Positions 52,233 through 62,884 of a DNA stretch of 64,000 nt are shown in pieces (position 1 is the first letter of the stretch; the number at the start of each line of letters is the position of its first letter). Under the pieces are notes generated by a model. It did not search any database, was not told the DNA's origin, and was given only the letters and a program-made list of their open reading frames with translations. The DNA lies in assembly GCA_024743115.1 (NCBI GenBank), contig JANSXC010000005.1:1-64000 (forward strand). Reading direction: 5' to 3'. The position numbers and the translations under genes are program-made. Source of the stretch: a bacterium. Lineage in GTDB: Bacteria; Planctomycetota; UBA1135; UBA2386.

Positions 52233-53458
52233 GTACGGACGACCTGGTGTTCTCGACCCGACTGCAGCAGGGGCTGCGAGAGCTCGACGGCCTCGACCAG
52301 GCACCCGACGTCGCGGCCACCGTTGCCCGCCGTCTCGGCAACGAGCCGCCTGCGGATCGGCCACCCCAGGCATCTCCGAATCGCCGGCTCGTGCTCGCAG
52401 CGGCACTTCTTGGCCTAGCCGTCACTGGCACGCTGATCGTGCAGCAGCGCTTCGCTGGCAACGACGAACCGGCGAACGCCACGTCCCAGGATCCCCAACC
52501 TGCACAAGGCGCCTGGCGGCTGACGTACCGCATGCCGATCGACGCCATCCAACGCCGACTCGGACCCAACCGTGATCTCGAACGGACGCTCGACGGCTAC
52601 ATCGATCTGGTCCGGGTGCGCTGTGGCTCCGCCACGACCGTCACCCGCATCGACGCCGCGACGTTCGCAATCGATCTCGACGACGCCGCGCCGATCCGCG
52701 TCACGGAGCTCCGCGCGCTGGTCGAACAACAAGGCCAGCTGGAGATGCGCTTGCTGGCCAACGCGGATCCGATCGGGAACAACCCGGCGTTCGCGATGCA
52801 GAACGAGGTCGCGGCGCTGCAGCGCTGGCTCGACAGCGGCGGGCGCAAGCGTGTACTCGCCGACCCAGCCGCGCTCGCCGAGTATCGTCCCGGCGACGAT
52901 CGGCTGCGCTGGGTGCCTCACCGGATCCGCCCCAACGACAACCGTCCGGGGCGTTGGTTCGTCCGCTACTCCGACTCTCATCTGCACGTCGTGCCGGTCC
53001 ACAGCGACCTCGACTGGAACAACGGCTTGATCCCCGCGCACATCGCAGAACGGAACCCGAGCGCACAACAGCTCCTCGAGCTTGTGCCGATCAACATGCA
53101 AGAAGAGGCGTTCACGGCCACCGACTTCCGGCCGAGCTCGATCACGCTGCGCGACGCGGCCGTGGCCGACCTGCCGCACGAAATCGACTACCGGCTCCGC
53201 CCCGAACGCTCCGCCGACTTCGCCGAGTTCTCCGAACGGCACATCGGCCGTCACTGCGCGACGATCTGGAACGGCGAGATGGTGTCCGCGCCGCTCTTCG
53301 TGGCCCGCATCCCTGGCCTCGGCCGCATGGGCGGGCTCGCACGCCACCAGGCCGAAGGGATCGCCGCCGCGCTGCGGGCGCCGCTGCCGGCTCCACCAAC
53401 GCTGCTGCGATCCGCGCCCCGCCCCCGGTCCGCACCTTCTCAGCCGAAGAAGCGATAG
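52229..53458 (+). CDS. Membrane anti-sigma candidate with SecD-like periplasmic module
   Basis: A 409-residue protein coupled to the ECF gene. Residues 1-50 are a short helical cytoplasmic part, as in anti-sigma factors, though it lacks the ZAS motif (HxxxCxxC). One membrane span lies at about 52-71. The outer part resembles the SecD P1 region: VRVRCGSATTVTRID with EQQGQLEMRLLAN (about 128-178), and ERHIGRHCATIWNGEMVSAPLFVARIPGLGRMGG (about 336-369), which parallels SecD's 'xNxGxxLAIxxDGxVxSAPxI'. No SecDF channel domain follows. This suggests a sensor derived from a secretion component. Binding to the sigma factor is inferred from position only. Confidence 0.65.
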   Translation: MSTDDLVFSTRLQQGLRELDGLDQAPDVAATVARRLGNEPPADRPPQASPNRRLVLAAALLGLAVTGTLIVQQRFAGNDEPANATSQDPQPAQGAWRLTYRMPIDAIQRRLGPNRDLERTLDGYIDLVRVRCGSATTVTRIDAATFAIDLDDAAPIRVTELRALVEQQGQLEMRLLANADPIGNNPAFAMQNEVAALQRWLDSGGRKRVLADPAALAEYRPGDDRLRWVPHRIRPNDNRPGRWFVRYSDSHLHVVPVHSDLDWNNGLIPAHIAERNPSAQQLLELVPINMQEEAFTATDFRPSSITLRDAAVADLPHEIDYRLRPERSADFAEFSERHIGRHCATIWNGEMVSAPLFVARIPGLGRMGGLARHQAEGIAAALRAPLPAPPTLLRSAPRPRSAPSQPKKR

Positions 53459-53594
53459 GTCAGGAAGATGCCGGGCCCGATCGCGCCACCACAGAACCGT
53501 CGCATCGAGCTCCTACCGCGTCGGCCCCACACGAGCCCGTGCGCCCGGAAGACTCTCGCAGTGATACCCAATCGACGCCAAGCCCCCCCCTCGC

Positions 53595-53600
53595 TACAGT
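53595..53600 (+). promoter_or_regulatory. Candidate -10 promoter element (TACAGT)
   Basis: TACAGT within TCGCTACAGTCTTCG, 51 bp before the lepA start. It belongs to the GCTAnAnTCTT-like set noted at 35862 and 43611. Confidence 0.3.
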
Positions 53601-53651
53601 CTTCGCCCCGGAATCCCGCCCAAGCCGCGCTCGACCCGACACGCAACCTCC

Positions 53652-55466
<1,815 letters not shown>

Positions 55467-55568
55467 TCGCAACTGCACGCGCCGGGGTTTGCCAGCGGCA
55501 ACGCTCTCGACGACAATCCGAAGTAAGGAAGAGGGCTGCAGAGTCTTGCAGTCAGCAACCACACGATC

Positions 55569-55575
55569 GGAGGAG
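55569..55575 (+). promoter_or_regulatory. Ribosome-binding site fixing the TIR protein start at 55582
   Basis: GGAGGAG ends 6 bases before the GTG at 55582. It rules out the much longer in-frame reading that overlaps lepA. Confidence 0.75.
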
Positions 55576-55581
55576 AGACCA

Positions 55582-56973
55582 GTGGCAGACCTCGGCTACC
55601 GAATCGATGCAGAAGAGGCGGGGCGTCTGCGACGGACGTTCTCGTGGTTCGGGTTCTATGTCGCGCTTACCTTGAACTTCGTGATGAGCGTCCTGTTCAT
55701 CTACGGCTTGGTGAAGCTGGCATGGCGAATCGTGGACCTACCGTTTCGCCTGCTGCTCGCGCGCCGTACCGAGGCCTACGTCGCCAGGTTGGAGGTGAAC
55801 CCGGCGCTGGGCTCGAGCTGGTACTTCTGGACCTACGCGACTTTCGTCTCGCGCAAGGGGAAGCACCGAACCTTCAAGCTGACGCCGCATCAAGCCGTCG
55901 CCATGGTGGTCCTCGGACTCGGACGCGACGGCACGGCATGCAAGATCACGACGCACTTCGGGCGGCTCGTCGGCTGGCGGCGCCTCGTACCGCTATCGAA
56001 GCAGCCACCACGGGCCTTCTTGTCGTACCCGCACGCACGAAAGCACGAGGCCGAACTGATCTATCACACGCTCAAGTCGGTCGGCATCGACGCGTGGCTG
56101 GACGAAGAGGAGCTCACGGCCGGCGACAGCCTGCCCGACAAACTTCAGCGCAACATCCGCGAGTCGCACTGCTTCGTCCCGATTCTCAGCAGCGAGTACT
56201 TCGCCTCGAAGTGGTGCATCAAGGAGCTCGAACTCGCCAGCGCGGTACCCGACCTGCTCGTCCAACCTGTTCGCATCAGCGCCGACCTGCACGTGCCGGA
56301 CTACATCGCGGCTCGACTCGAACTCGCCGGCGATCCGCTGATGGTTGACATCGACAAGGCGGGAGGACTCGACGAACTCCGCGCCTTCTCTCGGCACCTG
56401 GTCGAAGCGGCGGGCGACAGCCTGTCGCCAACACTGCAAACGGAGCCAGAACACCTCCCGACCCCACCAGAGTCGCCGCAGCCGACGCCACCGCCGCTGC
56501 CTGAGCGCCAGACGCCGCAGGACAACAACAACCATCGTGTGCTGGTGGCGTGCTCCGACTGCGGCCACCTCAACCGGATCGCGAGTGACCGGCTCGATGA
56601 TCGACCCGGGTGCGAACGGTGTCGACAACTCCTGTTCAAGGACACGCCCGCGCAATTGGCCGGCGCCCGGATCGAACCGTTCATGAACCACAGTCACGTC
56701 CCGGTCGTCCTCGCGTTCAAACGGTCTGACGACGACTGGCAAGGCATGGCGACCCACTTCGACGCTGCGGCCTCGGCCTTGCTGGGCGAATCTCGCCTGG
56801 GAATCGTCGACCTCGACGAGGATGCCAATCTCGCGCAGCAATGCAGCGTCGAGACTTCACCGACTCTCGTGCTCTTCGACCGGGGCGTCGAGGTCCGCCG
56901 CGCCCAAGGATCGATGCGCGCATCGGAAATCATCGGATGGGCCCGCCCGAAGCGCGACCGCTCGGCAGGCTGA
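55582..56973 (+). CDS. Membrane TIR-domain protein with zinc ribbon and degenerate thioredoxin-2 domain
   Basis: A 463-residue protein started by a GTG. A single membrane span lies at about 22-46. A TIR domain (about 143-278) begins RAFLSYPHARKHE and contains DAWLDEEELTAGDSL and the WCIKELELA helix with Glu215, the position of the catalytic Glu in NADase TIRs such as SARM1. A Pro-rich linker (about 285-315) follows. The C-terminus is thioredoxin-2-like: zinc-ribbon cysteines 324, 327, 344 and 347 (CSDCGHLNR, CERC), then VPVVLAFKRSDDDW and TSPTLVLFDRG (cis-Pro 427). The active-site WCGPC is replaced by KRSDDDWQGM, so no redox chemistry is expected. It stands alone between lepA and the TRAP genes; a sensor-plus-effector protein is plausible. 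Confidence 0.85.
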   Translation: MADLGYRIDAEEAGRLRRTFSWFGFYVALTLNFVMSVLFIYGLVKLAWRIVDLPFRLLLARRTEAYVARLEVNPALGSSWYFWTYATFVSRKGKHRTFKLTPHQAVAMVVLGLGRDGTACKITTHFGRLVGWRRLVPLSKQPPRAFLSYPHARKHEAELIYHTLKSVGIDAWLDEEELTAGDSLPDKLQRNIRESHCFVPILSSEYFASKWCIKELELASAVPDLLVQPVRISADLHVPDYIAARLELAGDPLMVDIDKAGGLDELRAFSRHLVEAAGDSLSPTLQTEPEHLPTPPESPQPTPPPLPERQTPQDNNNHRVLVACSDCGHLNRIASDRLDDRPGCERCRQLLFKDTPAQLAGARIEPFMNHSHVPVVLAFKRSDDDWQGMATHFDAAASALLGESRLGIVDLDEDANLAQQCSVETSPTLVLFDRGVEVRRAQGSMRASEIIGWARPKRDRSAG

Positions 56974-57105
56974 CGAGCATCGGAACGCTACCGACTTCGC
57001 CGACGCGATGCGGTTCGCGCCGCCAGTACTGACAGCTCTCATTCCACGCCGAATGGCAAGGAACTGCTGCGGCACGGATCCCGCGAACCTACTGTCTTGG
57101 CCGAG

Positions 57106-57708
57106 ATGCGCACGCTGCTCGGACTCTCACGCGGGATCGACCGCCTGAACCGCGGGCTCGGCCGCGGCGTCGCCTGGCTGCTCGTCGTGATGGTCGCGAT
57201 CGGCGCGTTCAACGCGATCGCGCGCTACTCGCAGCGCTACATCGACGTCCAGCTGTCGTCGAACGCGTGGCTCGAGCTGCAGTGGTACCTGTTCAGCCTG
57301 GTCTTCCTGCTCGGCGCGCCGTGGGCGCTGCGCCGCGGAGATCACGTGCGCGTCGACGTGCTCTACGGTGGCTTGCCCGAACGCGGACGCTGGTGGATCG
57401 ATCTGATCGGCGGGGTCGTGTTCCTGATCCCGTTCTGCACGTTGGCGATCTGGATCAGCATCGACTTCGTCGCCGACTCCTGGGTCGAGGGCGAGATGTC
57501 GAACGATCCCGGCGGCCTGCCGCGCTGGCCGCTCAAACCGGTCGTGCCGCTCGCATTCGGCCTGATCCTGCTGCAGGGCCTTTCCGAGATCCTCAAGCGG
57601 ATCGCGCTGCTGCGCGGCGCAACAGCCGAGGAAGTCGGGCTCGTCGAAGCGGACCACGGCCGCGACGACGGCGCCACGACAACCGCCTCGACCGGGGAGG
57701 GCTGCTGA
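57106..57708 (+). CDS. TRAP transporter small permease subunit (DctQ/TakQ type)
   Basis: About 200 residues from the ATG at 57106 (a TTG at 57097 is the alternative). Four hydrophobic spans are visible, with the conserved WLELQWYLFSLVFLLGAPWALRRGDHVRVDVLY core of DctQ proteins. It forms the small membrane subunit of a sodium-driven TRAP transporter with the large permease, whose start overlaps its stop by one base (TGATG). A TACTGT element near 57090 may be a promoter. Confidence 0.9.
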   Translation: MRTLLGLSRGIDRLNRGLGRGVAWLLVVMVAIGAFNAIARYSQRYIDVQLSSNAWLELQWYLFSLVFLLGAPWALRRGDHVRVDVLYGGLPERGRWWIDLIGGVVFLIPFCTLAIWISIDFVADSWVEGEMSNDPGGLPRWPLKPVVPLAFGLILLQGLSEILKRIALLRGATAEEVGLVEADHGRDDGATTTASTGEGC

Positions 57709-59039
57709 TGCACGAGCCCCTCGGCCCGCTGATGTTCGTCGTCGTGTTCCTGCTGATCTTCATCGGCTATCCGGTCGCATTCGCGCTCGGCGGGACGGCG
57801 CTGATCTTCGGCCTGCTCGGCGTCGCCGCGGGACGGTTCGACATCGCGTACCTGCAGCTGTTCCCAGAACGGGTGTTCGGGGTCATGAGCAACCAGATCC
57901 TGCTCGCGATCCCGTTCTTCATCTTCATGGGAACGATGCTCGAGCGCTCGCGGCTCGCGCAGGACCTGTTGCGCACGATCGGCCTGCTCTTCGGGCCGGC
58001 GCGAGGCGGGCTCGCGCTAGCGGTCGTCTTCGTCGGCGCACTGCTCGCGGCGGCGACCGGCGTCGTCGGCGCGTCGGTCGTCGCGATGGGCATGATCTCG
58101 CTGCCGATCATGCAGCGCTACGGCTACCAGAAGGAGCTCGCGACCGGCGTCATCTGCGCTGCAGGCACGCTCGGTCAGATCATTCCGCCGAGCGTCGTCC
58201 TCGTCGTGCTCGCGGACCAACTCGGCGAGAGCGTCGGCGATCTGTTCCGCGGCGCGCTGCTGCCGGGCCTGCTGCTCGCCGGCCTCTACGCGCTCTGGGT
58301 CGCATTCCTCGCCTGGCGCCATCCCGAGCGCGCTCCCGCGATCCCGATCGCCGAGCGCGAGAACGTGCCACACCTCGGCGCCGAGGTGCTCAAGGTGATG
58401 CTGCCGCCGCTTCTCCTGATCGTCGTCGTGCTCGGCAGCATCTTCGCGGGCATAGCCACCCCGAGCGAAGCGGGCGCGCTCGGCGCGGTCGGCGCCGTAA
58501 TCCTCGCCGCATCGACCGGCCGCCTCGATCGCGCGTGCCTCAAGAGCACCGCCGAATCGACGCTGCGCATCAGCAGCATGGTGATGTTCCTGCTGCTCGG
58601 TTCGACCGCGTTCGCGATGGTGTTCCGCGGCCTGCACGGCGACGTCTGGATCGAGGATCTGCTCACCAACCTGCCCGGCGGCGAGATCGGCCTGCTCGTC
58701 GCCGCCAACGTCGCGATCTTCATCCTCGGCTTCTTCATCGACTTCTTCGAGATCGCGTTCATCCTGCTGCCGCTGCTCGCCCCAGCCGCCCGCGCCCTCG
58801 GCATCGAGAACGAACGCATGGTCTGGTTCGGTGTGATGATCGCAATCAACCTCCAGACCAGCTTCCTCACCCCACCGTTCGGCTTCTCGCTGTTCTACCT
58901 GCGCGGCGTAGCACCCAAGGAGATCCCGACAAGCGCGATCTACCGCGGCGCCGTGCCGTTCATCGCGATCCAGCTCGTCGGCCTGGGCCTCGTGATCGCG
59001 TTCCCCGAGCTCGTGACCGTGCTGCTCGAACCGCGCTGA
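57708..59039 (+). CDS. TRAP transporter large permease subunit (DctM/TakM type)
   Basis: A 443-residue integral membrane protein with about twelve spans. DctM landmarks are FVVVFLLIFIGYPVAFALGG, SNQILLAIPFFIFMGTMLERS, ATGVVGASVVAMGMISLP, AGTLGQIIPPSVVLVVLADQ, IATPSEAGALGAVGA and NLQTSFLTPPFGFSLFYLRG. It carries the solute across the membrane using the sodium gradient. The binding protein is encoded convergently 23 bp downstream on the opposite strand, an unusual split for a TRAP operon. Confidence 0.95.
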   Translation: MHEPLGPLMFVVVFLLIFIGYPVAFALGGTALIFGLLGVAAGRFDIAYLQLFPERVFGVMSNQILLAIPFFIFMGTMLERSRLAQDLLRTIGLLFGPARGGLALAVVFVGALLAAATGVVGASVVAMGMISLPIMQRYGYQKELATGVICAAGTLGQIIPPSVVLVVLADQLGESVGDLFRGALLPGLLLAGLYALWVAFLAWRHPERAPAIPIAERENVPHLGAEVLKVMLPPLLLIVVVLGSIFAGIATPSEAGALGAVGAVILAASTGRLDRACLKSTAESTLRISSMVMFLLLGSTAFAMVFRGLHGDVWIEDLLTNLPGGEIGLLVAANVAIFILGFFIDFFEIAFILLPLLAPAARALGIENERMVWFGVMIAINLQTSFLTPPFGFSLFYLRGVAPKEIPTSAIYRGAVPFIAIQLVGLGLVIAFPELVTVLLEPR

Positions 59040-59062
59040 GTTCGCCGCCCGAGTGGGCTCGC

Positions 59063-60196
59063 TCACCCGCCATGGGCAAACCGCGCGTAGCTCAGCTCGT
59101 TGGTCCCGAACCAACGGAACGAGTCACGGCGAAACTTGCGCCAGTGTTCGAGGATCTCACGATAGGTCGCGTCGTTTCCCGCCTCGTCGTCGAGCAGACT
59201 CTCTGACGCTTCTCGCGCGGCGCGCATGATGTCGTCCGCGAACGGCCGCAGCTGTACGCCATTGGCCAACAGGCGCTGCAGCGCCTCCGGGTTCTGCCGA
59301 TCGTAGCGCCGCTGCATCGTGGCTGCGGCCACCTGCGTCGCGGCCTCGAACGCGGCCTGGTAGTCCGCCGGCAGCTTGTCCCAGGCCGCCTTCGAGACGA
59401 AGAAGCCGAGCGACGGGCCCGGCTCCCACCAGCCGGGGTAGTAGTAGTTCCTGGCGACGCGATGGAAGCCGAGCTTCTCGTCGTCGTAGGGACCGACGAA
59501 CTCGGTCGCGTCGATCGCGCCACGCTCGAGCGCGGGATAGATGTCACCACCCGCGAGCACCTGCACCGACACACCGAGGCGATCCATCACCTTGCCGCCG
59601 AGCCCGGGGATCCGCATGCGCAGACCGCGCAGATCCGCGAGCGACTCGACGGGGTCGCGAAACCAGCCGCCCATCTGCGCCCCGGTGGAACCGCAGTAGA
59701 AGTTGAGGATGCCGAAGTCGGCGTAGACCTTGCGCATCAGTTCGAGTCCGCCGGCCTCGAACAGCCACGCCATCTGCTCGCGCGACGTCAGCCCGAACGG
59801 CACGCACGTGTCGAACGCGAGCGCGGGCGCCTTGCCGGTGTAGTAGTAGCCGCCGGTCTGCCCGACCTCGGCCGACCCCTTCTGCACCGCGTCCATGACC
59901 TGCAGCCCCGGCACGAGTTCACCGGCCTGGTGGCACAGGATCCGGAACGCGCCGCCCGTCATCGCGGCAACCTGTTCGGCGAGCACTTCGGACGCGCCGT
60001 AGAGCGTGTCGAGTGAACTCGGGAAGCTCGAGGCCAACCGCCACTCGACGAGCTTGCGCCCGCCCGTGACCTGGTCGCGCGCCGCCGCATCACGGCGCAT
60101 CACGCCCGTCGTCGCAGCACCGACGAGGCCCGCGGCGGCACCGACGAGCCCGCCGGTGAGGAACGATCGGCGATGGTCGAATCCCGAACTGGCCAT
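59063..60196 (-). CDS. TRAP transporter substrate-binding protein, TakP-like (2-oxo acids)
   Basis: About 377 residues from the ATG at 60196; the longer reading upstream lies antisense to signal peptidase. A Tat-type signal (DHRRSFLTGG) precedes the mature domain. Sequence features of the TakP/lactate group are strong: SSLDTLYGASEVLAEQVAAM, YYYTGKAPALAFDTCVPFG, STGAQMGGWFRDPVESLADL, the Arg-bearing GLRMRIPGLGGKVM, GGDIYPALERGAIDATEFVG and YYYPGWWEPGPSLGF. TakP binds 2-oxo monocarboxylates with a metal ion. The cognate permeases are convergent. Substrate is by homology. Confidence 0.9.
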   Translation of the reverse strand: MASSGFDHRRSFLTGGLVGAAAGLVGAATTGVMRRDAAARDQVTGGRKLVEWRLASSFPSSLDTLYGASEVLAEQVAAMTGGAFRILCHQAGELVPGLQVMDAVQKGSAEVGQTGGYYYTGKAPALAFDTCVPFGLTSREQMAWLFEAGGLELMRKVYADFGILNFYCGSTGAQMGGWFRDPVESLADLRGLRMRIPGLGGKVMDRLGVSVQVLAGGDIYPALERGAIDATEFVGPYDDEKLGFHRVARNYYYPGWWEPGPSLGFFVSKAAWDKLPADYQAAFEAATQVAAATMQRRYDRQNPEALQRLLANGVQLRPFADDIMRAAREASESLLDDEAGNDATYREILEHWRKFRRDSFRWFGTNELSYARFAHGG

Positions 60197-60379
60197 CGCG
60201 CCATGTGACGGGTCGACCGCCGACGGCGGTGAGGGATTTCGTGGTTTTTCGCAACCCGCACACGTCGAGACGGGATCCGACCGCCGGGAAAAGGTCGCCG
60301 CGCGCCCCGCAACAAACCACCCGGCAAGACGTCCACCCTTACCAACGCCGGCGCCGCGCAGTAACGTTCCGGCGACAAG

Positions 60380-62005
60380 ATGGCCGCCAAGAAGAAGATC
60401 CCGTTGATGGGCCCGATCCGGGTCAACCTCGAGGCGTTCGGCGTCGCGATCCTCGCGGCCGTGTTCCTCAAGTGGTTCTGCCTCGAGGCCTACCAGATCC
60501 CGACGTCGTCGATGCAGCCGACGCTGATGGGCGATACCGCATCGTCCGTCTACGACCGCATCCTCGTCGACAAGCTGCTGCAGACGTTCCGCGAGCCGCA
60601 GCGCTGGGACATCACGGTCTTCCGCTACCCGCTGCAGAAGAACCAGAACTACGTCAAGCGCATCGTCGGCATGCCCGAGGACCGCCTGACGATCGCCGGC
60701 GGCAACATCTACCAGGTCAGGGACGAGGGCGGCCGCCGCATCTACACCCCCGAGCGCAAGCCCGACGACCTGCAGGAGGCGCTCTGGAAGGAGGTCTATC
60801 CGGCGCGGCGACTCGTACGCGGCGAGTCCGAGGCCCTCGGCCAGACGTGGTCGGCCTCCCCGAGCAAGTCGGTCACGGAGCAGGGCGACGTGTTCTCGAT
60901 CGAGCTGTCGAGCAGCACGCGTCGGCTGCGTTTTCAGGAACGCGCCAAGCAGGGTCAGCTCCGCGGCTTCGTCAACCACGACTGGGACGGCTACCCGACC
61001 GCGGTCGCGACCGAGATCCGTCAGGTCTCGATCGGCACGCCGAAGTTCCAGGCCCCCGAAATCGTGCCCGATGGCCGACTGTCTGCGACGTTCACTCCCG
61101 GCTCGGGCAAACTCGACGAACTCGACCTCGCGATCGTCGTGAACCGGAAGGGCGCCGGGCGACTGACGTTCGCGCTCGCCGTCCGCGGCACGAAAGGCAG
61201 ACTCGTCGTGCGCGGCAGTGACAACAAGCCGGTGCTCGAATCCGACGAGTTCGACGTGCCGCTCAGCAGCGGCGTGGCGACGCGGCTGTCGTTCGCCCAC
61301 GTCGACGACCGGATGATCGCCTGGATCGACGGCGACGAGGTGCAGCGCATCGACTGCGAGGAATACCACTGTCGCGACGGCTGCGTCGCGGACTCGAACA
61401 ACCAGTTCAGCAACGACCAGCGCGTGACGCCGGAGATCGTCTGCCGCGGCAAGGGCAAGCTCGAGGTCTCTGACCTCAAGCTCGAACGCGACCTGCACTA
61501 CACGCGCTACGGCGCCCCCGAGGTCATCGAAGTGCCCGAAGGCCACTACTACATGATGGGCGACAACACGCTGCAGTCGATCGACTCGCGCGGCTGGACG
61601 GCGATCACGGTGGGCGTGACCGAAGACAACAAGATCGTGCCACCCGATACGCCCGGCGCCCGCAACGTGCGCGGCAACAAGCGCGCGATGCCGCTCGGCA
61701 ACCCGCCCGACCGCGACGAGACCCCGATCCCGATCGAGAGCGAGAACGCAATCGTGTTCATCGACGAGTACGGCGAGATCCTGCGGCTCGAAGGCAAGGC
61801 GGGCGCGCAATGGGGCGGCGGCAAGGTCGTGTTCCAGGGCCCGGACGGCGACTGGGAAGCCCGTGACACGACGAACACGCGCGGCGTGTCCTTCGTGCCG
61901 CGCGCCGACATCCAGGGCCGCGCGCTGATGGTCTTCTATCCTTGCAGGCCGTTCTCCTGGCTGACGGGGAACGGCTGGCCGGATCGCTTCGGTTTCGTGC
62001 GCTGA
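60380..62005 (+). CDS. lepB: Signal peptidase I with large insertion
   Basis: A 541-residue membrane serine protease, about twice the usual length. One N-terminal span (about 18-34) leads to the catalytic Ser44 in PTSSMQPTL; the general-base Lys93 is in YVKRIVGMP. The conserved late box is YYMMGDNTLQSIDSRGW (about 390-406). Between them, residues about 113-380 form an insertion of beta-rich sequence (LSATFTPGSGKLDELDLAIVV, ATRLSFAHVDDRMIAWIDGDEV) that reads like a concanavalin/LamG-type sandwich, with several cysteines near 326-355. The C-terminal extension ends RPFSWLTGNGWPDRFGFV. It removes signal peptides from exported proteins. Confidence 0.92.
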   Translation: MAAKKKIPLMGPIRVNLEAFGVAILAAVFLKWFCLEAYQIPTSSMQPTLMGDTASSVYDRILVDKLLQTFREPQRWDITVFRYPLQKNQNYVKRIVGMPEDRLTIAGGNIYQVRDEGGRRIYTPERKPDDLQEALWKEVYPARRLVRGESEALGQTWSASPSKSVTEQGDVFSIELSSSTRRLRFQERAKQGQLRGFVNHDWDGYPTAVATEIRQVSIGTPKFQAPEIVPDGRLSATFTPGSGKLDELDLAIVVNRKGAGRLTFALAVRGTKGRLVVRGSDNKPVLESDEFDVPLSSGVATRLSFAHVDDRMIAWIDGDEVQRIDCEEYHCRDGCVADSNNQFSNDQRVTPEIVCRGKGKLEVSDLKLERDLHYTRYGAPEVIEVPEGHYYMMGDNTLQSIDSRGWTAITVGVTEDNKIVPPDTPGARNVRGNKRAMPLGNPPDRDETPIPIESENAIVFIDEYGEILRLEGKAGAQWGGGKVVFQGPDGDWEARDTTNTRGVSFVPRADIQGRALMVFYPCRPFSWLTGNGWPDRFGFVR

Positions 62006-62007
62006 GC

Positions 62008-62850
62008 ATGACCGCCGGCCACGAGCTCGAGCCCGACGCCGTCCTGCCCGACGAGAACGGTCGGGACGACGGCATCCCCGCCGCCGGCGAGGAGATCCTG
62101 CGCACCGAGGGCCTCGTCAAGGCCTACCGCGGCCGCCGCGTCGTCGACCACGTGAGCATCACGGTCAACGCGGGCGAGATCGTCGGACTGCTCGGCCCCA
62201 ACGGCGCAGGCAAGACCACGACGTTCCGCATGGTCGTCGGCATGGTCACACCCGACGACGGCCGCGTGAACCTCGCGGGCCACGACGTAACCAGGCAGCC
62301 GATGTATCGCCGGGCCCGCCGCGGCCTCGGCTACCTTGCCCAGCAGGAATCCGTCTTCCGCCGCATGTCGGCGATCGACAACGTGCGCTGTGTGCTCGAG
62401 GCCCGCGGATTCTCTCGCAGGGAACGCGAGGAGCGCGCCCGCGAATTGCTCTCCGATTTGCAGCTCATGCACGTCGCCGACTCGATCGCCGAAACGATGT
62501 CTGGCGGCGAGAAGCGCCGCCTCGAGATCGCACGCGCGCTCGCGACCGCGCCGAGCCTGCTGCTGCTCGACGAACCGTTCGCGGGCGTCGACCCGATCAC
62601 AGTCGAGGAGATCCAACAGATCCTCGCCGCCCTCGCGCGTTCGGGCATTGCGATTCTCATCACCGAGCACAACGTCATCGCCACGCTGCGCATCACCCAC
62701 CGCGCCTACATCATCAACCAGGGCAACGTGATCGCGGAAGGCGACTCGGCCACCGTCGTCGCGGACGAGCAGGTACGTCGGGTCTACCTCGGCAGCTCGT
62801 TCGGCGAAGGCATCACGGAAGAAGAAGAACGCGGCCTCGAGCTCGATTGA
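62008..62850 (+). CDS. lptB: LPS-export ABC transporter ATPase LptB
   Basis: A 280-residue ABC ATPase of the LptB type. Walker A is GLLGPNGAGKTTT, the signature MSGGEKRRLEIARAL, Walker B LLLLDEPFAGVDPI; the Q-loop and H-loop are in LAQQESVF and ITEHNV. The LptB-specific RRARRGLGYLAQQESVFRRM and IAEGDSATVVADEQVRRVYLG are present. It has a 25-residue N-terminal extension. It starts 2 bp after the signal peptidase gene. LptB powers lipopolysaccharide transport to the outer membrane, so the organism very likely has an outer membrane. Confidence 0.94.
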   Translation: MTAGHELEPDAVLPDENGRDDGIPAAGEEILRTEGLVKAYRGRRVVDHVSITVNAGEIVGLLGPNGAGKTTTFRMVVGMVTPDDGRVNLAGHDVTRQPMYRRARRGLGYLAQQESVFRRMSAIDNVRCVLEARGFSRREREERARELLSDLQLMHVADSIAETMSGGEKRRLEIARALATAPSLLLLDEPFAGVDPITVEEIQQILAALARSGIAILITEHNVIATLRITHRAYIINQGNVIAEGDSATVVADEQVRRVYLGSSFGEGITEEEERGLELD

Positions 62851-62884
62851 CGCCCCGGCTTGACGCCCAGGGCGCCGCTCCGGC

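Noticed and set aside
55582..56973. Thoeris-type defence system
   Set aside because: No ThsA/SIR2-SLOG or other TIR partner gene is adjacent. The neighbours are lepA and a TRAP transporter.
60197..61810. N-terminal extension of the TRAP binding protein to 61810
   Set aside because: Antisense to signal peptidase I. The Tat signal begins at 60196.
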